Below are positions 24,601-39,085 of a stretch of DNA of 64,000 bases, piece by piece. Source of the stretch: Anabas testudineus (Eukaryota; Chordata; Actinopteri; Anabantiformes; Anabantidae). Numbering within the stretch: the first letter of the stretch is position 1; each line of letters starts with the position of its first letter. The translations under genes were made by a program, and so were the position numbers. The notes under the pieces are model-generated. The model was given only the letters and a program-made list of their open reading frames with translations. It was not told the DNA's origin and made no database searches. The DNA is taken from positions 6,692,516 through 6,756,515 of the forward strand of contig NC_046611.1 in assembly GCF_900324465.2 (NCBI RefSeq), given 5' to 3'.

Positions 24601-27600
24601 GTGACATGATAATGCAGACACACCACACCACACTGCACAAGTGTTACACACTCATTCAGCCTTAATCATGTTGTTCTAAAAAGTCAAATCTCCATTAAAC
24701 CGGTTGTAAATATATATTTTTGTTGACCTCTCCTGCATTGGATCACAGTTAAATGGAAAGTGCACGATGAATTTAGTATCACAAAACATGCACAATGAAG
24801 AGTTCAGGTGCTTGGACATGACTCAAAAATGCAGACGCTGAGAACGGACTAAATTAAACATACAGACTCTGGTAAATGAACACAATTTAAAAAGCTAATG
24901 GCAGTCCAGACGAGCAGGGCAGGGAGGCAGGTCAGAGATGGGCAGCAACATGTGCAGCTGGTAACGGTCAGGTGGAACAGACAGGAACAGGATGACTGGA
25001 ATGCTGTGGCACATGAACTATAGATGATCTGGCTGGTATTTACATGTACTGTGGTGTAAAGTAAAGTGACAAGTGGCATGTGTAGTTCGACCACAGAAGA
25101 AGTGGAAGGGATGCAGGGTGCAGCAATGTCAGGTGTCTGGCTCGAGCAGGCAGCTCAGGAGGTGTGAGCACTGGATGGACGGCAGGAACTAGCAGGAAAG
25201 AGAGTCTGGAGATGATGTGTGGGCAGGTTTGATGCAGTGAATTAGACACCTTACAGAACTCTATGAAAAAATGAGTAGCAGCAAAAAGGAGCGCAGACAG
25301 ACAAGATAAACATGGATTTGCAGAAGATTCAGTTCTTCTGTTTGCGGCTCGATTGCATTATCTGTTTTACCAAACCTCTTCTTCCTATAGCTTCCTGCAG
25401 ATCTGACTTTCATGCATCATGGTGATAATGTATCTTGTTTGTCTCCAAACTTCTCTGTTATGACATTTGTGTTCGATCACATTATAAACAGCCTGTGCGT
25501 CTGGCTGGCAGTGCTGAACCACAAAGTGTTGTAATTGTTAACAGTTGTCTGGGCTGTAACTAAGGACTGCCTGGTCCGTATGTGTACATGTGCACGTGTG
25601 TTTAGGAACATGTAGCCACACGTGTGCACATTTATGTGGATTTTCTTGGAATATGATATACACCTATTTGTGCGTGCATGTGAATGGATGTGTGCATGGC
25701 ATCTGAGCGCGCGTGTGTGATTACTTCTCGAAAGACTTCCTTTCTCTGTTTACATCCTAGTTAAGCTTCAAACGCTCGTGATTAGATAGAGGAGAGGCAG
25801 CAGAGGAAGGGGGAAGAAGTAGGAAGGAGGAAATAATGAATGGAGGAGGAGAAAGATAAGAATAAGGACAAACGAAAAACACCCTTCACCAAGTAAACTT
25901 GGATCCAAGAACAGCCTGTTCTGCGTTGTGTGAGGGAGACAGGGCACCAGTTGACAATCAGTAAAGCGTGCTGAGCTGTGGGCCCATTGCGGCACCGTGG
26001 AGGAACAGCCGGTGTTAATCCAACCCAGTAACGGTTCAGCAGGCTGCAGTGGGAACCGGTGGAGGAAGGAAGAAGCGTGAAATCCCCGACACCTGGTGGT
26101 TCTTTCTGCACAAGAGTCTGCAGCTGGTGTCGAGAGCCCACAGCCGCCCGTCCAGCTGTGCTTCCTTGACGGCTCCACTGGCGTAAACTGAGGTTACATG
26201 GACTGATACTGGCCCGGTTAAAGAGTTTGAGAATTCAGCTGTGGCCTAGTCATTGTTATCCACCTTCTGTGTCATGGATGTGATGCATTTGTTTGATTAC
26301 ATTTGACAGTATGAGTGTTTTAGTGCAGCATCAGTGACAGACTTTGTTTTAAAAGCTTTTCCAACAGAAATCTGTTGAGTAAACACATACAGTAATTCTT
26401 GTAATTCAGAAGAATATGTTTGGTAAAGGGTCATGTTTCTCAGCTTAAAGCATAAAACCATTAACAGGAAATTACAAATGTACTGTCATATAAAATAACA
26501 TTTATGATAAATACAATTACATGAAGACATATAACAACAAAAACAGTAAATGTGGAGGCAAGAATGATTACAGAGCAGCTAAATTTAAAATGCAAATTAG
26601 TTCCCATTTCCCTTGGCACAGTCTACAGTTTAAAACACAAAGTTTTGTTCCAAAATATAGATTTTGTTACAACTTGTGAATTTGTGTGTGATTAATTATA
26701 TTTTATTTTATTTGGAAAGAGTTACAGTGGTGAACATGGTGTGAAATCCAAGGTGGTGAAGCGCACAAACTGTGAAACGACACAGTTACAAACAGAGCGT
26801 GATGAAGCCACCGCTGCCTTACGTAACCACAGAACACCTTAATAACTCACTGAGTCTCAGTCAGTAGGCCGGTGCTAGTACCACACGCAGCAAGGTTGTG
26901 TTAACAAATGAGAAGTGCACTGAATTGACAAAGAGTGTACAAACTGCATTGTAAAAATTAATTTGTCATAAAATCACATGACTGGCATTCAGAGCAGCAG
27001 TTTTCCTCCACTTTTCTCTCTTTATCTCCTCTACGGTGGATCCTACCCTGGTCGTCTTCCCCGCTGCAAACCTCCCAGTTCAAACCACATCACAAAAGAC
27101 AATGTGCTGAACGCCTGGGTGCCAAAACGCTTCTTCACTCAACAGATCTTATGGGAGATAAAAACTTAAATGGATGAATCATCAGCATTTAAAAACCAAT
27201 TTTAGGCAGATTCTCAATCATTTACATGTGACAGCGGTGTGGTGTGGCAGAGGCACTGCCCTGTGGGACTCCATGTGTTATACGTTTAATTCTGGAGAAA
27301 TAACTTTTAACCTCAACTCTGACATCTGTGGATTTAATATGAAGTCAGTCATTTTAGTACTGATGATCATTCCACCTACTTTTCTAATATCAATCTCACC
27401 TTGTTTGTGGCTGTTTTTCCCATTTATATTAGTGTGTGTGTCCAGTTGAGAAGTAACAAACTAGCTCATGAATTTGTCCTATGCAAATATTTTTTAAATA
27501 TGTTCTTTATTATTTAATTAAATTTGGAAAAAAGTGATTAATGTTTATTTTTAATATTAATGATAATGGTTTATTGCAGCCTAAAATTCAGTCACTTCTG

Positions 27601-28600
27601 CTTCTGTTTGTTCTTTTTTATTCTTTTATTATCACAAACAAGTACCAAAGGTGGTAAATCAGATTTTAATTTTATATTATTTTATTTTATTATTTTCTTT
27701 TGCAGGGGGCGGGGGGCTGAACACAGCTCTGGCAACGCCCCTGTCTGTTAGATCTAATTTCCAGTTCAGTGTAAGTTTTAAAGGAAAGTTAACAAAGGGT
27801 TCATCAGCTGCAGGGACACAATAACAGTGAAAAAAAATTTACCCCTGCTTAATGTTGATCCCAAACAGAGTGTGAGCACCCTAAATTAGATTTCAATTTA
27901 TTTGCTGGCAGTTTTGTTTAAGTTTACAACAAATATAGCTTTTTACTACTTAATATAAATGCAACATTAAATTATCACATTCCAGTGTTTTTTAAGTTAA
28001 AAGACTATTAGTCTTTAATTGTTTTTTATTTTCCCCTTAAAGGGATTTCCTTTGAATGTCTTTTTGTGGGCGTAAAAATGTTATGGCTCAATGTAACGCT
28101 ATTTAGAGGCACACATCAAAACCGGCTGGTCCGCCACTAATGCAGCAGAGCCGCCATAATTAAATGTTTGTTTTTGACGGAGATGTGATGTGGTTGTTTT
28201 CTGGCTCGTTTTATCTTTGGGTGTTTGAGGAGAGTTTTCACCATCTGTGTGTCTGTACGTATGTGTCATGGATCAAAAGTTGTTCTGCTGTGTTACCATG
28301 TGTGGCTGATGTTCATTTGTGACACCTCTAATACTCACAAACATACTCAAAGCAATAACAGTGTGGTGTTTTGGGGAATTTTTTACTTTTTTGCCAACCA
28401 GCTTTGGGATTAATGATAGTTGCTGGACACAGATGTATTAAGTTTGGGCTCAATTGTGGAGTTTTACAATCAGACAACCATTCATGACATGGATGTTGTC
28501 CTTGACTATGTTGTGTTGTAAAGTTGTCAGTAACCTCTGTCCTCAGATCTCAGCAGCGGCTAAAGCAATTAGAAAAAAAAACAAATTCACAGGTTTGTTG

Positions 28601-28601
<1 letters not shown>

Positions 28602-28631
<30 letters not shown>
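28602..28631. repeat. (CA)n microsatellite
   Basis: About fifteen perfect CA units. Confidence 0.95.
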
Positions 28632-28632
<1 letters not shown>

Positions 28633-29020
28633 CTTTGCCTAATGGGATTGCAGTTGCTGTTCATTTCATAAATGCAAAGCGATGCACAAAAACACACAGA
28701 AGTCTCTCAATCATCACACAGACACACACAGCGCCACGTTTTGGCTTCACTGATTACCGTGGGTTGTGTTCAGTGGGGTGTAAAGTGCTGCCGCTGCGAG
28801 TATTAGCCTGTTTATCAGAGTGTGTATTAACGTCCTACAGAACTACACAGAAGCTGTGGGGGAACTGGGTGTGTGTTTGTGTGTAAGCGTGCTAGCTGGG
28901 GATCACAGGTGTGTTTGCGAGCTCCACAGAGAGCCTCCTTTCCCCCATAACCCCTACGCCCCTACCCCGAGCATCCTGGGTAATATCAGTCCACGGAGCA
29001 CCTGCGTCCCTATCCCACAA

Positions 29021-29045
29021 CACACACACACACACACACACACAC
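29021..29045. repeat. (CA)n microsatellite
   Basis: About twelve perfect CA units, a second array within 400 bp of the one at 28602; a shorter CA run follows near 29217-29232. Confidence 0.95.
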
Positions 29046-30589
29046 CTCTAATGGCCCTGTATCAGTCTGACATACGGCTCTAATAGCCAGCTGTGTGAGC
29101 AGGAATCCGGTGGACCATACCAACACTCACTGATGCAGTGGTAACATTCAATGTGAGTGAACTATGATCTCCAATTAGTTTTCATCACACTTCAAACACC
29201 TGATTAGCACAGAAAACACACACACACACACAAAACAGAACATTTTATGCATCAGCTGTCATCTTTAACATAATCTTTTATAACAATACATGCACATTTG
29301 GTAAAGGTAAAAAGTTGGCTTAAGGGTTCCTATCATCATCCTGTGATGACAACATGCATTAATGAAACAGAAAAACCTTAAACTCCAAAACATCTTGTGC
29401 CGTATGAGCTCCCACACAACTCTTACAAGCCTGTACTGCTCCAACAAGCTCTATTATTCATCTTGATGGGTGGTTAATGTGAAGGTTAAGACCACAGTTG
29501 GTTTTTACATGCAGTCATAGATGAAAATATGCCTGGGAGCCTCAACTCAGGGCAAAAGAAAATCCCCCAAATCAGTGAAAACAGGACCACTGGAAGCTTT
29601 TAGCCGCTCTGTAAAATCCACCACAGCAGGCATTTCACACACAACTGTTGAACAAATAATCCGAACCCCAGCACGCTGACGCTGAGGACTATTCCGCGTC
29701 TCACTCTTTATGTAGACTAACTATCCAGTGTTTACTTACAGCCAAACATTTAACAGAGGTGAAGTTGAAGGAAGGAGATATGAACAAGAAAAGGCACACG
29801 TTCTAACACGGCAGATGTGAAAGAGTTTTAAATTATTATCAGGTGCTTTAGCGAGCAAAGAAGACATGAAGCCTTATAGATTTAGCATGACTCGTAAATT
29901 AAGTTGTTTCTAATGACTTCCAGAGTGAAGAAGAGAAATCTACATAGATAACTGCACACACTTTATCATGGACCATACAACTGATCATCACAGTGGGATT
30001 TACTGGAAGTCAAAGAGTGTTTCTTCATTTGTGTCTGTTATTTTATCTCGTATGGTGTTCCAGAGTTAAAATATGTGTTGTATATGGGAAGTCTGTGCCC
30101 CCCACCCATCTAATTGCACCATACACTTAGAATTTGTATTTCACAGCTGCTGTTTTTACGTTTGTATGTCTGTGGTTAGGCTGGTAAGAACTGTGCACTT
30201 TGTATATTCATTTAACAGCTGTTCTTTTTATAGTGTTTGTGGTCACGGTTTAGGTATGTACAGGCAACGGGTCACGAGTGGAATGAAAACTATTTGTGGC
30301 CTGTTTTTACATGAAGACGTTTAGTTTTCCTCTTACAGTGTCTTCACAAACCAATCAGGCCTCTTCACGTGTTTTTACACATTTAGATTTAATTAAACTG
30401 CCATTTGACCAAGAAGCTCCACCAGACTAGATGGGAAGTGTCTGTGAACTGTGATCTTCAGCACTGTCTCTGTTCACATGCACGTTTCCTGAAGCATTTC
30501 TGGCTGCATTCATTCTTCCCACTGAGAAGGAAGCTACAGTAGACTTTTAGCACTGACTGAGAATGAGCACTACTTCTTGGAGTTCTGCC

Positions 30590-30972
30590 CAATTATTTTA
30601 ATTTTGGGTCTTCAGACCTCATTCTCTTTAAGTGCTGTTTGGCATACTCTAAGCAGTCTGACACCTCTTTTCTCAAAGTGGCATTCCATCACAAATGCCT
30701 GATTGGTGCAGTGATCCTAAGATGGCCATCCTCCCGGCTTCATTAAAGCAGCCATTGGGTTCTTTTGTCCAGTTACTCTGTTTGCCTTACCATCCAACTG
30801 TAGGACTGTAGGTGGTTCCAGACTTCTTTTACAGTTGAGGTCACTGAGTTCATGGGAACACTTAAATTTTAGAAATCTATGCCTTTGTCCTATCTATTCC
30901 TCACCACAAACAGAACTCCAAAGGCTTCATGGTTTCGTTTCTGTGTTAATGTGCAGTAAGAACTTTGGAACT
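30590..30972 (-). mobile_element. Tc1-like transposon relic, transposase N-terminal part
   Basis: The - strand reads as a decayed Tc1/mariner transposase beginning at an ATG near 30932 (MKPLEF, compare the usual MK-KEL start of fish Tc1 transposases). It continues leftwards through the helix-turn-helix region to about 30590, where similarity ends and the C-terminal DDE half is missing. Stops and frame shifts are many. The upstream leader of the same element is found again at 31908-32060, on the far side of a younger insertion. Assignment is from memory of the family sequence. Confidence 0.65.
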
Positions 30973-30974
30973 TA

Positions 30975-31905
30975 TGCAGTGGCAGTAAAAAGTATGTGAA
31001 CCTTTTTTCGAATTTCATGATTTTCTGCATTAATTTGTCATAAAATGTGAGGTGGATTTTGTTTTTCTGAACCCATTCTGTTGTAAACTTGAGTTCCACC
31101 TGATGTACAGACATTCTCATATTATCCTGAAGAATTTTATGGGAATTAATTTGGCAAAATTAATTCTTTTTTTTTTTTTTTACAAACTTCAGCAATGTTG
31201 TTTTTAGTAGGTAGCAGCTTCCTTCATGGTTTCCTGCCATAAACACCCTGCTAGTTCAATATTTTACTTACTGTAGACCCATGAACACAAATATTAGCCA
31301 GTTCCAATGATACCTTTCAAATCTTAAGCTGTCACTCGGGGTTGTGTCTTTACCTCAATAATAAGTGTTTGTTGTGCTCTTGATCCGCCCACTTCTTGGT
31401 AGAGTATCCACAGTCTCCATTTTTAGATTGTTTGCCTAACTGTAGACTGCTGAACTGAAGTCTTTGACATCACTTTGTAACCTTTTATAGCTTTTTGATT
31501 CGATTGTAGATCCCCTGAAAGCTCCTTTTGGCGAGACATGGCTCATAAGCATCTTCTTGTGGGGAACAAACTCAAAAAGTTGGAGTGGTTTTTGTCAAGT
31601 CAGTAGGTCTAGTCCACCTCAAAACTAATTTTCCTAACTTATGCTAACACCTAACTCCAATTAGCTGTTTTGAAGTTATTATTCCATTACTTTTTCCACA
31701 ATCACTATGAGGTTTTTATGGTTGTTCTCAATAAAGTCATTAAAAAGGTCTGATTTTTTTTGTGTTGTTTTAGGCACATTATATTTCTTTTGAAATATAA
31801 AATCTTACTTTTGACTTATATGAAGATCAGATCATGTTTTATAACAAACAAATGCCAAAAACTATAAAAATTCATAAGGGTTCACATACTTTTTTTGCCC
31901 CTATA
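30975..31905. mobile_element. 931-bp non-autonomous Tc1/mariner-like element inserted in the relic
   Basis: The ends are inverted: the left reads TGCAGTGGCAGTAAAAAGTA and the complement of the right reads TATAGGGGCAAAAAAAGTA, both followed by TGTGAACC. Arm similarity extends about 80 bp. The element is flanked by TA at 30973-30974 and 31906-31907, the Tc1/mariner target. The interior has no open transposase frame. It splits an older Tc1 relic, so it arrived later. Confidence 0.75.
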
Positions 31906-31907
31906 TA

Positions 31908-32060
31908 ACAAAAGTGTACCTTTTTAATGTCCAACCAGCCTAACTTGCCACTGGTGGACTCCTCATCAAGGGAAAACTAAATGTTATGTGACCACATTAC
32001 TACAGCACACAGGTCTGAATACCTTTGTACATAATTTTAATAAAAATACTTTTAATTTAC
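31908..32060 (-). mobile_element. Tc1-like transposon relic, leader side
   Basis: Contains the sequence typical of the untranslated leader of fish Tc1-like elements (complement of TGTCCAACCAGCCTAACTTG, then the GTGGACTCCTC and GGTCTGAATAC stretches). It is the continuation of the transposase relic at 30590-30972, separated from it by the 931-bp insertion. The outer inverted terminal repeat was not clearly delimited. Confidence 0.55.
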
Positions 32061-34052
32061 ATTTTGAAATAAAACGGCATGCATATTTTTTCCATTATCT
32101 AACCATTCGTTGTTTTCTCTCGACTTTAGAGATCAAACCGTTTTTATAAAGTAAAGCAAAGAGGGCAACACTGTGACACAGACAATACTTTAGAAAAGGT
32201 TTTATCAGTCCTGCCCACAGCAGAATCAGAACAATAGTAAAACATCAAAGTGAAACAAATCAGACACCTTATGTGCTCCATTTCTGGGCAGAAGTGACTG
32301 TGAAAACTGAAATAATCTGTTTTCACACTCAGTTCATCTGTGGCACAAATACACAAAGCAGTGTAAAGTGACTGTGGCTGCATCCAACATACGATGACAG
32401 GTTCACTTTTGCAGGTGAAATATCAACATTTACATCATAAAATACATAAAAGTCCATTAGAAAAGGATTAATACTAAATACAGGATCAGATCTTTTCTGT
32501 GTAACACTGAGTTTGTTTCTTCAGACTTACAAAGACATTTGCAGTCAAAGGAAATCGTAGCAAAACCATAATTACAACAATAATTTGATTAAAGTACAGT
32601 TAGTAATAAATATTGTGTAGGGGGCAGAGTGGTTATGTCAGTGAAGGCTTAAATGTCACATACAGCTCAGTCAAAGCAGACACTTCTTAAAGCATCCTAG
32701 GAAGGACGTTGGGAGAATAACTTATAGATAAGAAAAGAAAAAAAGGTTCTAGTTGGTATATTTTAATTCTGGCTGCAGCGTGTCAGTCACTCTCTTATCT
32801 GTATTTGTTTCAGATATCTGGCCAGAAAATATAATTTGTGTGGTTTGGGCAGATTTAACACATAACTAATGTGAGCAGAGTTTGTAAGGTTGGCATTAGA
32901 CTCCAAACTATTTCGCAAATTCCTGTTGTAAGCGGCCAAGTGCTGATCTAGATTTGTTAATTTAATGGCAACCATGCCACATACTGTAAATGAGGCTGAG
33001 AGTCACGGTGGGACTCGAATGTTCGTCAAAACTTACTTGACAAAGTTTATTTTGTCATCTCTATGGGAAGCAAACAATGAAGCCCAAAGGCAGTTACATG
33101 GACCAGAGGTTGAAGCCAAATGTTACTGTGAGAACATGTAGGGTTCGTCACACTTGAACTCTATAGAGTTTAGTTGCTGTGAAAATGCATTTGCAAACAA
33201 ACCATCTCAGCCCTGCCAGCTTCTGTACTGCCAGCTTAACATCTACAGCAAAACCTGCCAAAGAAATCTCCACCAAACTGTTTGAGTATCAAATGGTCAA
33301 CCTCTAAACATAATAAACAAAAACTTACATCAATAAACATGAAACTCATAGTTCCAAAGGACGACTGAAGATTTACAGGAGGGAAAATAATTACCATTCC
33401 CGCAGCATAAATCACTTCTCTATCTATGCATAAAATTAATTTTTATATGCATCTTTCAGGCTAAATACACAGCTTCCATGTTGGACTACTGCATTAGACA
33501 ACTGCAAACAAGCTGTGTGTTTAGTCATAGTTTGACAGAAGTAGAAATAAATCAGAAAGGTAAACTGTGCTGCAGGAGTAGTTCATGAACTGAAGTCTTT
33601 TTACAGACACATTTAAAGCCTGCAGAGGGAGTGTTTGACATTTTATAGAAGTAACACTTGACAGAGAGGGAGAGAAAAAAGATAAATTAACATTTAAAGG
33701 ATTTAATAAATCTGTGTTTCAGTGGAGTGATGATCTGATGCCCTTCTCCATCCTATCCAGGAAAGAGAAAAAGTGAAACATTGAACATTTTGGAAGAAAT
33801 ATGTTTTTTCATTAAGTGGTCTATCATCTACTGATCATCTGAAGGCAGTGGCAGTGCCTTCATATCCCTTTTCAGTCAAAGTGTACATAAATATTCTCCC
33901 ACAGTTCAGATATTAACGAGCTCTGGTCATCAGCTCTAGTAAAGGTGAAAATGAGCAACGTGTGTGTTTTTTCACAGGTTATCTGTGTGTGGTCTTCACA
34001 GTTTCTTTGCTTCCATCTAATCGTTTCTGGTCTCAGTCTAGTTTCTCTGCTG
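32061..34052 (-). other. Region downstream of satb2, probably including its 3' UTR
   Basis: No coding exon is visible in these 2 kb. SATB genes have long 3' UTRs, so part of this is likely transcribed with satb2 on the - strand. TTTATT on + (AATAAA on -) occurs near 33045, but I cannot choose the poly(A) site used. Confidence 0.35.
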
Positions 34053-37000
34053 TTATCTCTGTTGCTCTGCGGAGTGGGGGCTGTCCACACTGCTGTAGGG
34101 GGACAGGGAGGATGTTGCTGGACCTGAGACTTTCCCATCATCCCCTTCTTCCTTGTCTACCTCCATTTCTATCCCTTTTTCATCTCCTCTATCTTCTTCC
34201 TGCGTTTGGAACACCTCCACTGATCCTCTCCCATCCTCACTCGACTCCTCAGAAGCAGAGAGCACCTCCTCCAATAGGCTCTCCGGTGTCCTGATACCTC
34301 CCTCGCTGGGACTCAGACTCTCCCCGTCATCCTCACCAGGGACAGGCTCTCTGGTCTGGTTGTGGTGTTTGACGTTATAGCGCTGGTTCTGGAAGAACTT
34401 CACGATGGTGTGTTTGGGAAGGTCCAGCTGGGCTGACAAGGTGTGAATGGCCTCCTGGTCAGGGTAGAGTCCCACATCGCCAATGAAGCTCTGCAGGATT
34501 CCCAGGGCCTCCAGGGAAATTCGTGTCCGGGAACGAGCTTTCTTTGGTCCTCCACCTCCAAGGCCGGGGCTCATCCCGCGCTGAGGCCCGTCCTCTGAGC
34601 CATGCAACACTGGAAGTGGGACTTCATGAATTGGAGATGGGGCTGTCAGAGGTGGAAGGGGCGGTCTGTGGAGAGTCTATATAGAAAGATCAAAGACGAA
34701 ATTAATGTAAATCTGCCTAAATAAAAATGTCAGAATTAGAAAAGATCATTAACAAGAAAAACTACAGTAGATCACTTCTTCTACAGCTTTTAATCGAATC
34801 TCCGTCTTCATCCATGTCACATTTTTCTTCCCATATAGGAAACCTGCTAAATGGACTTTACTAAGTAAGTAACAGCACTGGACCATCTCCATGCAAACTG
34901 CTAAAGAACACCATGAGATGCAGCTAAAAGCACCAAATACCTTTTTTTTATTATTATTATATTATTATACTTTGAGAGTTACTAATGTCTAAAGTGTAAT
35001 AAGTTCTAATGTAATAAGTGACCAGCATCTATGCAAAACTAATTTAACTAATTTAACAGTTGTAATCGACTATTGCAGTCAATCAAGTGGATGTACATGT
35101 ATTGTTAGAAATTGTTTAATAGCAGAAGAATGAATATCCCAAATACTTGTTTTTGTTTTCAGCTTTTGTTTTTAACTGATGTTAGAAGTGAACATCTGCT
35201 AAACCGCTCAACAAGCTAGATGTAGAACAAGATATGTTCACTTCTTTGGTGCCTTATGCATTTCTCTGTCTATGGAGAACTTGACACTCAAACTTAGACA
35301 CTTTACTACTAATACATTACATACTGTACCTGCAGCCAACATACTTTGTATAACAGTTGTAACAATTTTGCACTCATTTCCAATTTTGTAAAGATCAAAC
35401 ACTGGACAAACAGTGTCACATGATTTCATTTACCTGTCACTATGATTAACAGTGTATTTATTTATTTTTTATATGCAACCTTATAAAATATGTATAAAAC
35501 AACATACAAAATGTGGAGAGCAAAAGCAGCAAATTAAGTGGTGTAAGAAGCAACACATCCACTGCTGCAGATTTGGAATACTAAGGTACTAATACTAAGG
35601 TTTCTAGACAACAACCGTTGTATGCAGCATCTCCATCACCATCTGAGTGAACATGGTGTGTAATTACAATACAGACCTCAAACTCCTCATCATTATAATA
35701 AACGAACCACTCAGCTCCTCTTTCACTGCCCCTCTGCAGAATCATTAGGGGAGATGTAGTACAAGCGGAAGCATGATTGACCAGCTTCCATCATCTGCCA
35801 ACATGCGCACCAACCTCCCAAATTCATCACACAAACAACCACACTACTAGAGCGTATTAACAGGGCGGGGTGGCTAGCACACCCAAACGCAGGAATCCTA
35901 CAACATAAATCTGTGGTCCATCAAAATTAAAGGACCTAAATAAAGATAATGGCAATTCCTTTTTCTCTGCTTCAATAATTACAGGCTGTGTTCTGAATAA
36001 TATTGAGGTTAGGGCCAGACTGGGGAGCATTTTGGTTTTGGGGAGAGGGTGGGATGGAGGAGTGTTTAGCAGGAAATGTGTGGGCTGGTCATTTACCACT
36101 TCTATTTTCAATGACTTATGGGACACAAACATGACAAAGAGGAGGGCTACCGAGAGGAGCAGGTGGTGGGATCAGAGAGAGACTTGTAGGAAAACACCAA
36201 GCCACTCACACTCACAAGCTGCTTTCTGCATTTTCTCACTCGTAAAACATTGCATATTGCTGCGCTATGATTGTGTAATTGTCCTCACTATTTTTAATCT
36301 TCAAAACACACTGATGCACTCCCTGATTTGTTTTTCTAAATTCTCAACTAAAAACATGAGCTATAGTGAAAAACAACTTTGCGGTTTATCATACCTGCTG
36401 ATCTGGGATGTGCAGGACAGTGTGGAGCCGGTCACTGTGCTGCTGCCTTGACTCCTCCTCATAAATCTGGTCTCGGTCAACCTGTGATAACGCCAGGAAC
36501 CTCCGGATGGTGCACAGGTTCTCCCACAGAGTGCGGTTCTCGGGGCTCGGGCTTTCTTTCCACCTGAGCAGCTCACAAAGCCAACCCTGGAGCACACATG
36601 GAGGAGTAAGGGTTTAACATGTGCAGTAGAGCCACTAAAAGAGACTAAAGAGGCCAGTCTCTCTGAAGAACACTTTGACTGTATGGATATTGCATTTGTA
36701 TTTGTGAAAATTTAGGGCAATAACTGTTTAGTATAATCGTATACTGTCTTTTAATAACTTCTCCTGAACGTAATGTTAATTATAAGTCAGAAAGGAAACA
36801 CTTTTTGTGGCAGAGTTCACTTGTTTGGCAAAAGACATTGAACAGCTACATATTGTTGGTACACTGAATCTTTTAAAAACTAATTTGGTCCTGAAAAACT
36901 CCCTGGAGTGACAAGACAAAAAAAAAAGCCTCCAGAGGCAACAACCTTTGTTTCACCAACACAGAGTGACTCTTGCTGCATTTCTATTTTATTTGGACGA

Positions 37001-37813
37001 TGTTGTTTTTATGTCATGATTGTACCCGTTGCTTATTTTTTGTACGGCAACCAATGGGGATTTGAAAAACTTGTTAGATGGATGTTTTCAGAAGGCCGTG
37101 TTTGGCTGCAGAAACTTTCACTTGTGGCTTATGTCACGTTTTGTTTTGTTTTTTGTTGTTGTTGTTGTGTTATTGTGATCATATGTTCTCCTAAAAATAA
37201 GCAAAGTGTTGCACTGAATCCTCATATATTTAATATATATTTAATGCAACATTTGCTGGCTCACTCCTTTTTTAATTCACCCTGTTTGATTTGAACAATA
37301 GAGCTGACAAAGTTGATGCTCTTATCAAGAGTTGCTGCTCAAAAACGAGGCCTTAAACTCATGAATCATAAACATCGACTGACACTACTACACTAGTGTA
37401 CGATAGTTTTTTAAATAAACATGAAAACAACAGAACAGAATATATGTAGTTCCCTAAAATGTCTCAAGACAGTGAGTGTCTGCAGGTTTGTGTGTGAGTG
37501 TGTAAGGAGATTGGATTATGTCTGCTAGGCTGACCCAGGATCTGCCACCAGCTGTTGTTTATGCGCAGCCTCCAGCCTGAAAATTAATGGTAATAATGTG
37601 ATCATCCCTCCGTCATCTCATCTCTCTTTTCCTCCTCCTTGCATCCCTCTGCTCCTGTTCACTCCCCTCATCCCTTACTCGATTTCAGTCCACTTACTGT
37701 TTTATCATTTCAGACTTTGTAGCATCTCTCTCAGAGTCTCTCACTGTAACACACACCTTCTCTCTGACCCAGACAGAGTTGGTAATAAATTATTAGTCGC
37801 AAGAAGCAGGAAA

Positions 37814-37847
<34 letters not shown>

Positions 37848-39009
37848 AGCATATAAACTGCCTCCTCTTTGTCTCCTACTCTCTCCCGCCGCTGCAGACT
37901 TTACTTTGATCTCGCCCTCGCTCACCCACATTGTTTATCAGAGGATGTAGACATGATGGTATGCCACAGCGGGTAATCAGATACTCCACATGCCCACACA
38001 CACAGTCACACACCTCTCTGTTACACCCTCATCAACTCCTTCAAACATCATCAACTCAGCCAGAACTGTGTACAAGAATGTATCACATGAGGTTTATGGA
38101 TGTAAACTTTTTAAAAACATTTATCTGCCCGTCAACGAGACGTTATACAAAGTTCTCAGTTCTTAAGATGACAAAGGATTTGGTTAACTAACAGAAAGTA
38201 GAAATTAAATTAACAAAAAAGAAGAAAGAAAGTTGTGATCAATATGTTATTTTGTGCAGAAACAGAACAGGTCTTGTCCTGTGCTCTGTAGCTCCAGACT
38301 ACCCACACAGCTACGTGGCATTACAGGCAAAGTTCATTTAAAAATTGTCAACAGTGAGCTCGGGATACGTTTAGATTTCACAGTGTAATTAAAGTGCTTA
38401 AATCAAGGTTTGCGTCTCACTTTAAAGTACTGACCTGACTCTTATTGGCAGCCACTTTGGCAAACAGCGCCTGCGAGACCTTCGCCCTCTTCATCTCCTG
38501 TTGGATCTCTTCATAGATTCCTGATGTGATGTTCACCAGTGAGTCCAGCTTCAGTGGCAGCTCTGCACCAGAGATGCTGCACTTTGTCTACACAGAGCGA
38601 CACAGAAACCGAGATGAAACGTCTCTTTAAGTCACTTTAAATCTCAGTGAGGTTTCCTCAAAACAGCCAGGAAATCTAGATAATATATTTGAACAAGGGA
38701 CCAGTTTCACTCTTATTTATCACCAGTGTCAAATCCATATTTAAGGTTGCTTTCACACCTACAGGATTTAGTTCGATTAAATCGTGAGCTGTGAACGATG
38801 AACGAGAACGAGTGAACTGCTGCCACAGCCTGAGCTGTGAACGATGAACAAAACTGTGCAGCCCGAGCTGCCTTTCACGTGACGGCTGGTAGAGGACCAG
38901 TGAAAGTAAAACTTATTTTTTTATACAATTAGTGAGACTTTAAAAGCAAAAAGTAACAATAAGTTCCCTAAAATATTTACATGGTGCATTTATTTTGTCC
39001 AAAGCGTGA

Positions 39010-39085
<76 letters not shown>

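Larger units (their letters stand above)
17461..30585. other. Gene-poor intergenic region between boll and satb2
   Basis: About 13 kb in which no exon with recognisable protein similarity was found. It holds CA microsatellites (listed separately), polypurine runs and many short open frames without domains. The longest, two overlapping frames on the - strand at 25768-26178, are of low-complexity composition and probably chance. In mammals the SATB2 flanks are gene deserts carrying enhancers, so distal satb2 regulatory elements are plausible here, but none can be named from sequence alone. Confidence 0.45.

Noticed and set aside
25768-26178. Two overlapping long - strand frames (136 and 119 codons)
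   Set aside because: Overlap in two frames with leucine/serine/proline-rich sequence opposite a purine-rich strand indicates chance, not a gene.
36908-37294. 128-codon + frame inside a satb2 intron
   Set aside because: Cysteine/valine repeats derive from GTT-rich simple sequence; no domain was seen.
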